NCBI RefSeq assembly: GCF_020169515.1
Contig: NZ_JAHMHW010000023.1
Span: 1-64,000 of the forward strand
Source of the DNA: Paenibacillus vietnamensis
GTDB lineage: Bacteria; Bacillota; Bacilli; Paenibacillales; Paenibacillaceae
Reading direction: 5' to 3'
DNA: 64,000 nucleotides
Below the pieces are notes generated by a model. It did no database searches and was not told where the DNA came from. It was given only the letters and a program-made list of their open reading frames with translations. How positions within the stretch are numbered: the first letter of the stretch is position 1; each line of letters opens with the position of its first letter. Made by a program: the position numbers and the translations under genes. Shown in pieces: positions 8,761 through 15,921 of this stretch.

Positions 8761-9816
8761 ATGAAAAAAGTTAAGAAAATAACGGTATTGCTTTTAGCCG
8801 TTATTTTGATCGTCATTGCCGGCTGCAGCTCCGGTAAACCGCCAAAGGAAGCTTTGACGGCAGCCATGGCGAAAAACGCGGAAGCGGACTCTTATAAGAT
8901 GCAAATGACACTCAGCCTTGATGAGCTGGTTATTCCCCAGAACGCTGCAGTACAGGCGGAAGCCGCCGCTGCCGCAGCGATGGCAGGTATGCTGAAGGGC
9001 GCTTCGGTCAAGATCGATGCCGTCTACAAGAAGGATCCGATGAGAACGGATATGAACGTCGAGGTTGTGGTGCCCGGCGATATGGAAATGAAGCTGACGG
9101 TGCCGATGATCATGACACAGGATTTGCTGTACGTCAAAATTCCGCAAATTCCTATGCTTGCTCTTCCGGAAACCGCGACAGGCAAATATATAAAAATCGA
9201 TTTGAAGGAGCTCGCGGCTCAACAAGGCGGCTTGGAAATCGATATGGCCGAGCAGCAGAAGCTGGGCAAGGAGCTAGGAGAGGCGCTGCTGAAGCATTTT
9301 GACGAAAAAACTTACTTCAGTGAGCCTAAAGCGAAGGATGCTGGATTGCCTGAGGACCTGAAAGCCGATCAAATCGTAGCGGTTGAGGTAAATGAAAGCA
9401 ACTACGCCCAGACAGTGGACACGGTAGTCGATAAGGTACTGCCGGAAATCATCGATATTCTGCTTAACAATGAAGCGTACTTAAAGTCCCTGCAGCTTCA
9501 GAAAGCCGATATCGAGAAGTTTAAGAGCGAGCTGGAAGCAAACAAAGCCGAAGTACTCAACGTTCTGAAGAACGACGTAAAAGTAAATCAGCTTAAGCTG
9601 ACAGGCGCAATTAAAGACGGCTATTTGGTTTATCAGGCTGGCCAGGTAAATATCGAGGCTAAAGATAAAGCGACCGGACAGCAGGTAAAGCTTGGTCTTC
9701 ATTTTAATGCTAATTTAACGGATATTGATAAAGAAGTTACGTTCGAGGAGCTTCCGGCCGATGCGATGACGCTTGACGAGCTGACAAAAATGTTCGAACT
9801 CCCGGCAGCTCTATAA
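8761..9816 (+). CDS. lipoprotein of unknown function
   Basis: A 351-residue exported lipoprotein. The signal peptide has a Lys-rich start, a hydrophobic core and the lipobox IAGC (Cys about residue 20). The mature part begins with an Ala/Lys-rich helix and continues as strand-rich segments, like the LppX/LolA-type or DUF6612 lipoproteins common in Paenibacillus; that assignment is inference. The ATG at 8761 follows GGGGAGGAAC; an earlier in-frame ATG at 8668 lies inside the upstream terminator and is rejected. The gene has its own terminator. Confidence 0.8.
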   Translation: MKKVKKITVLLLAVILIVIAGCSSGKPPKEALTAAMAKNAEADSYKMQMTLSLDELVIPQNAAVQAEAAAAAAMAGMLKGASVKIDAVYKKDPMRTDMNVEVVVPGDMEMKLTVPMIMTQDLLYVKIPQIPMLALPETATGKYIKIDLKELAAQQGGLEIDMAEQQKLGKELGEALLKHFDEKTYFSEPKAKDAGLPEDLKADQIVAVEVNESNYAQTVDTVVDKVLPEIIDILLNNEAYLKSLQLQKADIEKFKSELEANKAEVLNVLKNDVKVNQLKLTGAIKDGYLVYQAGQVNIEAKDKATGQQVKLGLHFNANLTDIDKEVTFEELPADAMTLDELTKMFELPAAL

Positions 9817-9820
9817 GAGA

Positions 9821-9850
9821 AACAGTCCCTTTCGGGGGACTGTTTTTTTT
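9821..9850 (+). terminator. terminator of the lipoprotein gene
   Basis: ACAGTCCC / GGGGACTGT stem followed by eight T. Confidence 0.9.
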
Positions 9851-9904
9851 GTGCGAGGAATACAAAAACGGCAGGAACCGGAGATCCCGCCGCCTGGCGT
9901 TGTC

Positions 9905-10264
9905 TTATTTGAGAAAACGGATGGTGAGCGGATAACGGTAGTCTTTGCCCTCGGATGCTCGGATCGATGCGATGATCGTATAGACGATCCAGAAAATAAA
10001 GACGGCGATGGCGAGTGCGAAACCTATCAGGACGAGCATCAAGAGTGCGGATACGATGCTGTAGATGGCTACGCTGATTTGGAAATTCAGCGACTCCTTG
10101 CCGTGCATATCCACGAAATGCGACTGATCTTTTTTGATAAGCCAGATGACAAGCGGCCCGATAATGCTGCCGAACGGAACGATTAATCCGCTTAGAGACA
10201 GCAGGTGGCAAAGCATTCCGTAAGTTTTCTCCTCTTTGTGCAATCCATATGGTTGATAGTCCAT
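9905..10264 (-). CDS. DUF4870-type small membrane protein
   Basis: 119 residues with three to four hydrophobic segments. The block HLLSLSGLIVPFGSIIGPLV near the N-terminus, the polar IKKDQSHFVDMHGKESLNFQ and the C-terminal YRYPLTIRFLK are typical of the DUF4870 (Tic20-like) family. The function of the family is not known. The ATG at 10264 follows GGGAGG; a longer in-frame start would place that site inside the gene. It is convergent with the lipoprotein gene. Confidence 0.85.
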   Translation of the reverse strand: MDYQPYGLHKEEKTYGMLCHLLSLSGLIVPFGSIIGPLVIWLIKKDQSHFVDMHGKESLNFQISVAIYSIVSALLMLVLIGFALAIAVFIFWIVYTIIASIRASEGKDYRYPLTIRFLK

Positions 10265-10393
10265 TATAAATGGCCTCCCTTTCGTATAATGTAAGCCGAC
10301 TTCGCTCACATATGTACTTATACGTTAGAGCGGCCGACAGATATGCATAAATATGTGTGCGAAAGCGGTCACGCTTAATCATATGGAATTTGT

Positions 10394-10443
10394 TTGCATC
10401 TGGCAAGTGTTTTCGTTATATTATACATAGATATTCGATGTAT
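10394..10443 (+). promoter_or_regulatory. promoter and PadR-type operator
   Basis: TTGCAT (10394-10399), 17 bases, TATATT (10417-10422). Immediately downstream lies a dyad: ATACATAGA (10423-10431), three bases, TCGATGTAT (10435-10443), 8 of 9 positions complementary. A further half site CGATGTATCG follows at 10451. PadR regulators commonly bind ATACAT/ATGTAT dyads, so autoregulation is likely. Confidence 0.65.
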
Positions 10444-10474
10444 GTTATAACGATGTATCGAAGTAGGAGGAGCT

Positions 10475-10807
10475 ATGAAAATAAACAAAGAACTGATGAA
10501 GGGAAGCACGGTGATCTTGATTTTGACTTTGCTTAACCAGAAGGAAATGTACGGCTATGAAATGGCAAAAGAAATCGAGCGCCGCTCCAGCGGCTTATTC
10601 ACCTTTAAAGAAGGAACGTTATATCCTATTTTACATACGCTTGAGGTGGAACGGCTGGTAGAGGCGTTCTGGCATGAAGAAGGAGGCCGGAAGAGGAAAT
10701 ATTATCGCTTAACGGATGAGGGCAGACTTCAATTGGCGAAGAAAAAGAAGGAATGGACGTTGTTCCGCACAACTGTCGACCAGGTTATTGGGGAGGGACA
10801 AGCATGA
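10475..10807 (+). CDS. PadR family transcriptional regulator
   Basis: 110-residue winged-helix DNA-binding protein. The family signature is clear: LTLLNQKEMYGYEMAKEIE, the segment FKEGTLYPILHTLE and the wing GGRKRKYYRLTDEG. The ATG follows GTAGGAGGAGC. Its stop overlaps the start of the next gene (ATGA). A PadR gene followed by a gene with a helical permease-prefix domain is a widespread pair in Firmicutes; here the partner is decayed. A matching operator lies upstream, suggesting self-repression relieved by an unknown ligand or stress. Confidence 0.92.
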   Translation: MKINKELMKGSTVILILTLLNQKEMYGYEMAKEIERRSSGLFTFKEGTLYPILHTLEVERLVEAFWHEEGGRKRKYYRLTDEGRLQLAKKKKEWTLFRTTVDQVIGEGQA

Positions 10808-11221
10808 GCAGCCGGTTCCCGAATGAAAATCGGTTATTTGACGATTACCTCACACAGGTATGTCGTCATATCAAGGTAAAGGATATTCATTCTGATGTTA
10901 ATGCGGAGCTGCTCAGTCATTTGGAAGAAGTGATGGATGAGAAGCTGAGTCAGGGGCTTTCTGAGACGGAGGCGGCACGAGAAACGATTAAACAAATGGG
11001 AGAGCCGCATGTTGTCGGAAAGCAGCTGAATACCTTCCACAAGCCGATCATGGATTGGGGTTTGCTCGGATTAGTGGGAGTACTAGTCGGGAGCGGGCTT
11101 GTGGCTAAATGCAAGCTCGATTTTGGAGCTGGCTGCTATTGGCTTTATTCTGAGCGCTCGTCGCCGTAAAAACATGTTAGGGCGGAGCAGCAGCAAAGTT
11201 GAAATGAGTCTATTGGAATAA
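10804..11221 (+). pseudogene. remnant of prefix-domain FtsW/RodA-like gene
   Basis: The reading frame from 10804 gives about 75 residues of a helical prefix (HAAS-like) domain and then one membrane segment starting DWGLLGLVGVLVGSGLV, the usual first helix of FtsW-like proteins in PadR operons. It then runs out of register and stops at 11169. In another frame, 11114-11221 encodes SSILELAAIGFILSARRRKN, which resembles the last helix and basic tail of FtsW/RodA proteins. The simplest reading is a large internal deletion joining the two ends out of frame. Alternatively it is a functional short prefix-domain protein of 121 residues. Family-A repeats begin exactly at its 3' end. Confidence 0.6.
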
Positions 11222-11408
11222 TAACTGGATTTCACGTATTTCTTTCTGGCGAAAAGCCTTATTACCAAAAAATAACTGTATTCCTTGTATCTAAATCCAG
11301 GGAAATCGATCCGTTTGGAGCTTTCCTGCGATTTATATACATCGGATACAGTTATTTTGCGGAAACCAGCCTTATCTTGATAAATAAATACAAGAAATAC
11401 AGCTAATC
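11219..11408. repeat. dispersed repeat family A, copy 1
   Basis: Four related units of about 32-38 bases: forward at 11219 and 11270, reverse at about 11325-11360 and 11369-11408. The shared core is AATAACTGNATT...TGTATCTAAATCC. The two-forward, two-reverse arrangement recurs at 48928-49113. The stretch 11222-11465 holds no gene. Confidence 0.65.
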
Positions 11409-11465
11409 AACGTTTGATGTAGGATAGATCGCCTCGATCGTCGCAACGATTATCAGGACGTTAAT

Positions 11466-11795
11466 TTAAAAGCTGCCCGGAGCGGGAGGGATCGGCGGCA
11501 TCGGCGGGACTTCTCTTTTGGCAGCGGTGATGAGAAGAACGATGGCCGTGGCGATATGCATCAGCATGCCCAAAACCGGGATCCACGCCAGAACGGACGT
11601 TACGATGCCGAGAATGCTGCCTGCGACAGGACGGTTATGCTGCGAGCAGAGCACTAGCGTTACGATATGAAGCGCCAGCGTGGCGAACAAGAGCGTGTAG
11701 CCGGATAACATGACAAAGGCTCCGCCGAGCACCGGTATGCCTAAAACCGCCTCGAATATGCCCGTAATCAACATCAGGTTTTTTGCTGCTTTCAT
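11466..11795 (-). CDS. DUF4064-like small membrane protein
   Basis: 109 residues with four hydrophobic segments and a Pro-rich cytoplasmic tail (PPMPPIPPAPGSF). Short repeats of G-hydrophobic pairs and the CSQHNRPVAGSILGIV hinge resemble DUF4064 membrane proteins of Bacilli, for which no function is known to me. The ATG at 11795 follows AAGGAGG. It is a single gene between repeat family A and tRNA-Arg. Confidence 0.75.
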   Translation of the reverse strand: MKAAKNLMLITGIFEAVLGIPVLGGAFVMLSGYTLLFATLALHIVTLVLCSQHNRPVAGSILGIVTSVLAWIPVLGMLMHIATAIVLLITAAKREVPPMPPIPPAPGSF

Positions 11796-11925
11796 GGTTG
11801 GGTGTCCTCCTTCCTATTTGAAATTCATTGTCAGCGACTGTATGTCTTACTGATACGTGTAAAAAGGGAAAAGGTTCGAGGGTTGCACACGAATTCATAT
11901 TTTAGCATAGTATCCATAATTCTTT

Positions 11926-11954
11926 TTGGCTGACGTCAAAATTTGTGATATAAT
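11926..11954 (+). promoter_or_regulatory. promoter of tRNA-Arg
   Basis: TTGGCT (11926-11931), 17 bases, TATAAT (11949-11954), 12 bases before the mature tRNA. Confidence 0.7.
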
Positions 11955-11966
11955 GATTATTGCTGT

Positions 11967-12042
11967 GGCCCCGTAGCTCAGTGGATAGAGCATCGGTTTC
12001 CTAAACCGTGTGTCGGACGTTCGAGTCGTCTCGGGGCCGCCA
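11967..12042 (+). tRNA. tRNA-Arg (CCU)
   Basis: Acceptor GGCCCCG pairs with CGGGGCC; D-arm AGCTCAGTGGATAGAGC; anticodon loop TTCCTAA gives CCT (12000-12002); T-loop GTTCGAGTC; encoded CCA. Confidence 0.97.
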
Positions 12043-12075
12043 GTTTTCCAAACGAAACATCGATAATAAACGTAC

Positions 12076-12112
12076 AATCCCCGCGTGACTATCACACGCT
12101 GGGGATTTTTTG
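12076..12112 (+). terminator. terminator of tRNA-Arg
   Basis: AATCCCCGCGTG pairs with CACGCTGGGGATT around seven bases, then TTTTT. Confidence 0.85.
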
Positions 12113-12133
12113 TCTCTCTGAAGCGAAAGTATC

Positions 12134-12190
12134 GAAAAAAAAGCATGCCCCGCGAACGAACGATTGTCCGATTGCGGAGCATGCTTTTTC
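12134..12190 (-). terminator. terminator of the racemase gene, possibly bidirectional
   Basis: AAGCATGC...GCATGCTT outer arms with inner CCGC/GCGG pairing; T-runs flank it on both strands (eight A at 12135 and TTTTT at 12185). Confidence 0.7.
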
Positions 12191-12205
12191 ATTATGAAAT
12201 ATCCG

Positions 12206-12949
12206 TCAAAGAACGGCTTCATCCGTCTTCGTTTGACTACGGATCGATGTTTTTCCCGAAAGCTCAATAGAGCGCTCCACCAGAACGTTCATTGCGTCCA
12301 CGCAGTGTTCCGCAACCTCCGGCCGTATTGGAATGCAGGACAGCTCCGTGCAGGCGATGATTACGCATTGGCAGTTGTCGCGATCCAACAGCTCCCCGAT
12401 AATGCCTTCGAACTCGGACGGCTCTACGGGCAGGTTGCGCTTCACCTTATTATAGATGATGTCCATGACATGCTCCTGAATAGCCGCGTTCGGTTCGTGA
12501 AGCTCCATACCGTATTTCTCGCAGCCGTTGCGATAGACGCCGCTGCTTACGGTGCCGTTCGTCGCCAGAATGCCGACCTTGCAATGATCGCCGAACCGCT
12601 CGAAGATCGTTTTCAGGGTCTCGTCGACCATATTAATAATCGGAACGCTCGTCATCCGCTGCATATCGTTATAAAAGTAATGCGAAGTATTACAAGGTAT
12701 GGCTATATGGGCTACGCCGGCGGCTTCCAGCAGCTTGATATCTTTGGCGACCGCTTCAAGAAACCGTTCTTCCTGTTTGCCCAAGATGACGCTTGTCCGA
12801 TCAGGAAGCGCTGCGTGATTAAGAATGACCATATTAATATGGTCCTGATCGCGCTCCGCAACCGTATTCTCAATGACCTGGTCGAAAAAAACGGACGTGG
12901 CCTTCGGTCCCATCCCGCCGATGACGCCTAAGCTTTTATGTTCCATCAT
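12206..12949 (-). CDS. aspartate/glutamate racemase family protein
   Basis: A 247-residue cofactor-independent amino-acid racemase. The two catalytic cysteines are present: Cys86 in PCNTSH and Cys200 in ACTELS, after an N-terminal GVIGGMGPKAT. It interconverts L- and D-Asp or Glu; the motifs do not settle which. I chose ATG at 12949 (AGG 8 bases upstream) over a TTG at 12958. It lies about 60 bases downstream of a murE-like gene on the same strand with no terminator between, so the pair is probably one operon linking a D-amino acid to peptide-ligase chemistry. Confidence 0.88.
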   Translation of the reverse strand: MMEHKSLGVIGGMGPKATSVFFDQVIENTVAERDQDHINMVILNHAALPDRTSVILGKQEERFLEAVAKDIKLLEAAGVAHIAIPCNTSHYFYNDMQRMTSVPIINMVDETLKTIFERFGDHCKVGILATNGTVSSGVYRNGCEKYGMELHEPNAAIQEHVMDIIYNKVKRNLPVEPSEFEGIIGELLDRDNCQCVIIACTELSCIPIRPEVAEHCVDAMNVLVERSIELSGKTSIRSQTKTDEAVL

Positions 12950-13009
12950 GAGTTTCAACCTACTTTAAAAGATATAGTAATAAAAGAGAGCTGTCAGCCT
13001 CCATGTGCT

Positions 13010-14491
13010 TTAGTGCGACGTTAGTCTTTCGTTGTTCTTGATCTCCTTAACGATCTCCGCTTCATTAAAAGGAATTTCCGTCTTGCCGATAATTTGCGAC
13101 GTTTCGTGGCCTTTTCCGGCGATGAGAATGACGTCGCCTGCTTTGCTGATTTCGATCGCAAACGCAATCGCAGCCTTACGGTCGACGATCGCCTCGTAAG
13201 CGCCGTTATGGGCTTCAATGCCTTCGACGATTTCCCGGATGATCATGTTGTTGTCCTGCTCCTTCGGATTGTCGGAGGTAACGACGGAAAAATCGGCGTG
13301 GGCGGCAGCTACCTTGGCCATTCCCCTCCGCTTATCCCTGCCCGGTTCCCCATCGGCGGCATAAACGCCGAATACGAGAATGATTCTGCCTTTTGTAAAA
13401 GGCCGGATCGTCTTCAACGCCTTCTCGAGGCTGTCCTCGGTATGGGCGAAATCGACGATAATCTTCGTATCCTCATCCTGATAGACGACCTCCAGCCGGC
13501 CTTTAATCCCTTCCACGGCTTCGATGCCGTCAGCAATTTGCTGCATGCTGAATTGATTGCAATAAGCCGCTGCGATGGCGGCCAGGCTGTTGTACACGTA
13601 GATAGCGCCGGGCAGATTCACCCTGATCAGGGCGCTGCCTTTCGGCGTATTGACGGTATACACCGTATGGTCGGCTTCATAGCGGATGTCTGTCGGATAA
13701 ATATCCGCAGGCTGCTCGATGCCGTAGGTCAGAAGCTTGGCCGAACGGTCTGCCAGCCGGCTGATCAGCTTCCGTCCATATTCGTCGTCGGCATTAATGA
13801 TATTGTAATCCGACGTCATCTCGAACAGCTTGGCCTTCGCTTCAAAATATTCGTCCATCGTGTTGTGCAGCTCCAGATGGTCGGGCGTTAAGTTGGTAAA
13901 TACGCCGGTATTGTAGCTTGTATAGGCAACGCGGTTCAAGTTCAGTGCGTGGGAGGACACCTCCATAACGCAATGCTTGATATCCTCCGCAGTCATTTCG
14001 GCAAAAATTTGCTGGAGATTCAAGGACTCCGGCGTTGTATTTTTATTTTTGAGCACTCTGTCGCCGATGACCGTTCCGATCGTACCGATGATGCCAAGCG
14101 AAGTTCCCGAATGCTCAAAGATAGATTGGAGAAAATAAGTGATGGACGTTTTCCCGTTTGTACCCGTTATTCCGATCAGATTCATCTTCTCCGTCGGACG
14201 GCCGTAGAAGTTTGACGATACCCTCGCGAGTGCATCGCGCGTATCCTTCACCTTCAAAACGGTTACATCCGCCTCAATCTCGACGTCCTTCTCGACGATA
14301 ATGACGGATGCGCCCTGCTCGACAGCTTTACCGATATACCGATGCCCGTCGACGGAAAAACCCGTAATCGCCACAAATACGCCGTGAGGCGCGGCTTCTC
14401 TCGAATCGTAAGCGATGGAGCTTACTTCTATATGTAAATCACCTTTCACCAGCTCGTAAGACAAATCTCGGACTACGGCTGTCAATAACAT
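13010..14491 (-). CDS. murE: MurE-like UDP-MurNAc-tripeptide ligase
   Basis: ATP-dependent Mur ligase of 493 residues, which adds the third amino acid to UDP-MurNAc-L-Ala-D-Glu. The P-loop GITGTNGKTS is at residues 107-116, a likely carbamylated Lys lies in EYFEAKAKLFE, and the C-terminal domain carries DNPK at 407-410. Meso-diaminopimelate enzymes usually show DNPR here, so the Lys is a conservative change and the substrate is probably but not surely diaminopimelate. It is outside the division/cell-wall cluster and paired with a racemase, so it may be a second, specialised copy. The ATG follows GGAGCTG. Confidence 0.88.
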   Translation of the reverse strand: MLLTAVVRDLSYELVKGDLHIEVSSIAYDSREAAPHGVFVAITGFSVDGHRYIGKAVEQGASVIIVEKDVEIEADVTVLKVKDTRDALARVSSNFYGRPTEKMNLIGITGTNGKTSITYFLQSIFEHSGTSLGIIGTIGTVIGDRVLKNKNTTPESLNLQQIFAEMTAEDIKHCVMEVSSHALNLNRVAYTSYNTGVFTNLTPDHLELHNTMDEYFEAKAKLFEMTSDYNIINADDEYGRKLISRLADRSAKLLTYGIEQPADIYPTDIRYEADHTVYTVNTPKGSALIRVNLPGAIYVYNSLAAIAAAYCNQFSMQQIADGIEAVEGIKGRLEVVYQDEDTKIIVDFAHTEDSLEKALKTIRPFTKGRIILVFGVYAADGEPGRDKRRGMAKVAAAHADFSVVTSDNPKEQDNNMIIREIVEGIEAHNGAYEAIVDRKAAIAFAIEISKAGDVILIAGKGHETSQIIGKTEIPFNEAEIVKEIKNNERLTSH

Positions 14492-14853
14492 GCGATCAGC
14501 TCCAATCTAGTGACTTATGCAAGGAAGGAGGACTATCTCCCGAAGAGCTTGTTGGCGATCTTCCCGCCGAAAATGTTTTGAAACGGCACCATAGGCATGC
14601 TTGTCCGAACGGTGTCATGTTTCAAATTATTTTACTTCATACCTACTTATAATACAAATGGATTTATCCTCATTTTTGCACGCCGGAAGGGGCGTCAGGT
14701 CCGCGATTTAGACGGAAATGACAGCAGGGGCAAACGCATGAAAGGGCATCTGCTCCGCCGTCGGACGGCCATGAAAACGACATGGAACGTGGAAAAGAGG
14801 AAGGGATCGAAAAATTGGGAATCATTATGCAATTCGAATGCATTATTTTCGGT

Positions 14854-14969
14854 AAATCGACAATTGTACTCTACTGGAATAAGTATTTAGTCAAAAAGAA
14901 CCACGAAACGTAAGAAAAAATGAGCGTTTGTCGAAAAATGCCTGAAAATTATAGGCGTTCATCGACAAG
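14854..14969. promoter_or_regulatory. three Spo0A-box-like sites
   Basis: TTTGTCGAAAAA at 14927 matches the 0A box core TGTCGAA exactly. TTGTCGATTT (reverse, 14854-14863) and CTTGTCGAT (reverse, 14961-14969) each carry TTGTCGA. They lie in the otherwise gene-free stretch 14492-15055 before a Spo0E-like gene. Their use by Spo0A is inference. Confidence 0.5.
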
Positions 14970-15055
14970 ATTTTACAAACTCCTTATAAAGCCGGGAGTA
15001 TAATAGAACTATTACCACACGAGTGTCAGATAAGGAGCGTGCCCCGAAGCGAGCT

Positions 15056-15250
15056 ATGGACAAAAAACACCTGCTAATACAGTTACAGTCGCTGCGGCTA
15101 AAGCTTCATGAAATAGCCGATGCACGCGGCAGTTTGACAGATCCGGATGTTCTGGCAGTAAGCGAAGAGGCCGATCAATTAATTGTTGCGTTACAGCATA
15201 TACAACGAAATGAGCTAATGAATGTCTCCATACGCCGCGAAGACATGTAG
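15056..15250 (+). CDS. Spo0E family aspartyl-phosphate phosphatase
   Basis: A 64-residue helical-hairpin protein. The family signature SEEADQLI (SxxxD) is present in the second helix, preceded by the LRLKLHEIADARGS helix. Spo0E-type proteins dephosphorylate Spo0A~P and restrain sporulation. The start is uncertain: ATG at 15056 has only a weak site, while GTG at 15023 (75 residues) has none; AAGGAG lies at 15031. Spo0A-box-like sites upstream suggest feedback control. Confidence 0.8.
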   Translation: MDKKHLLIQLQSLRLKLHEIADARGSLTDPDVLAVSEEADQLIVALQHIQRNELMNVSIRREDM

Positions 15251-15258
15251 CGCGGCTT

Positions 15259-15723
15259 CTAACGTTCTCTCAGCCGGCGGAAGAATTGGGTCAGCAACGT
15301 TGCGCATTCAGGCTGAAGAATACCGCTAGTGAGCTCCGTTTCATGGTTGAAACGGGGCTCTTGCAGCAAGTTCATGAGCGTACCCGCACAACCGGCCTTC
15401 GGATCCGTCGTTCCATAAACAACGCGCTTCACGCGCGCTTGTACGATGGCGCCCGCACACATGGGACAAGGCTCCAGCGTGACATATAAGGTACAGTCCA
15501 ATAATCTCCACGCGCCAATGCGATCGCAGGCGTCTCGTATGGCTACCATTTCGGCATGCGCAGTCGGATCGAACCGCGTCTCACGCAAATTGTAGCCCCG
15601 ACCGATAATTTCATTATTTCTTACGATTACGGCCCCAATGGGAACCTCCCCGATTTGCTCGGCTTTGTTGGCTTCTGCAATAGCTTCCAGCATCCATCTC
15701 TGATCTTCCTGTTCTCTAAGCAT
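15259..15723 (-). CDS. tadA: tRNA(adenine34) deaminase
   Basis: Zn-dependent deaminase of 154 residues that converts A34 to inosine in tRNA-Arg(ACG). The zinc site is complete: His56-Ala-Glu58 and PCPMC with Cys86 and Cys89. ATG at 15723 follows AAAGGGG; an upstream in-frame start at 15759 would put this site inside the gene. It is convergent with the Spo0E-like gene and divergent from the kinase gene. Confidence 0.96.
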   Translation of the reverse strand: MLREQEDQRWMLEAIAEANKAEQIGEVPIGAVIVRNNEIIGRGYNLRETRFDPTAHAEMVAIRDACDRIGAWRLLDCTLYVTLEPCPMCAGAIVQARVKRVVYGTTDPKAGCAGTLMNLLQEPRFNHETELTSGILQPECATLLTQFFRRLRER

Positions 15724-15770
15724 GTGCCCTAACCCCTTTCCAATATCGCCATTATACAACGAACAAATAT

Positions 15771-15885
15771 TCTGTTGTTAACATGTAGTGGATAAATTTG
15801 TGGATAACTTTTGTAATACACACAAGTTTACACACAACTTATCAAGGGCTGTGCATAAGTTTTGTTGGTAATGTTAACAACCTGT
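15771..15885. promoter_or_regulatory. DnaA-box cluster between tadA and kinase
   Basis: TGTGGATAA (15799-15807) is a perfect DnaA box; AGTGGATAA (15787-15795) and TGTGCATAA (15850-15858) each differ at one position. The AT-rich block also has two ACACACAA repeats and is flanked by TGTTGTTAACAT and its near-inverse ATGTTAACAACC. The cluster covers the likely promoter of the kinase gene. Confidence 0.6.
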
Positions 15886-15921
15886 TTATAAACTGCTTAT
15901 GTTTAAAGGATGTGTCGTTTA

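Noticed and set aside
14597..14890. 97-codon frame in the gap before the Spo0E-like gene
   Set aside because: Basic, low-complexity translation, no ribosome site, overlaps Spo0A-box-like sites; treated as non-coding.
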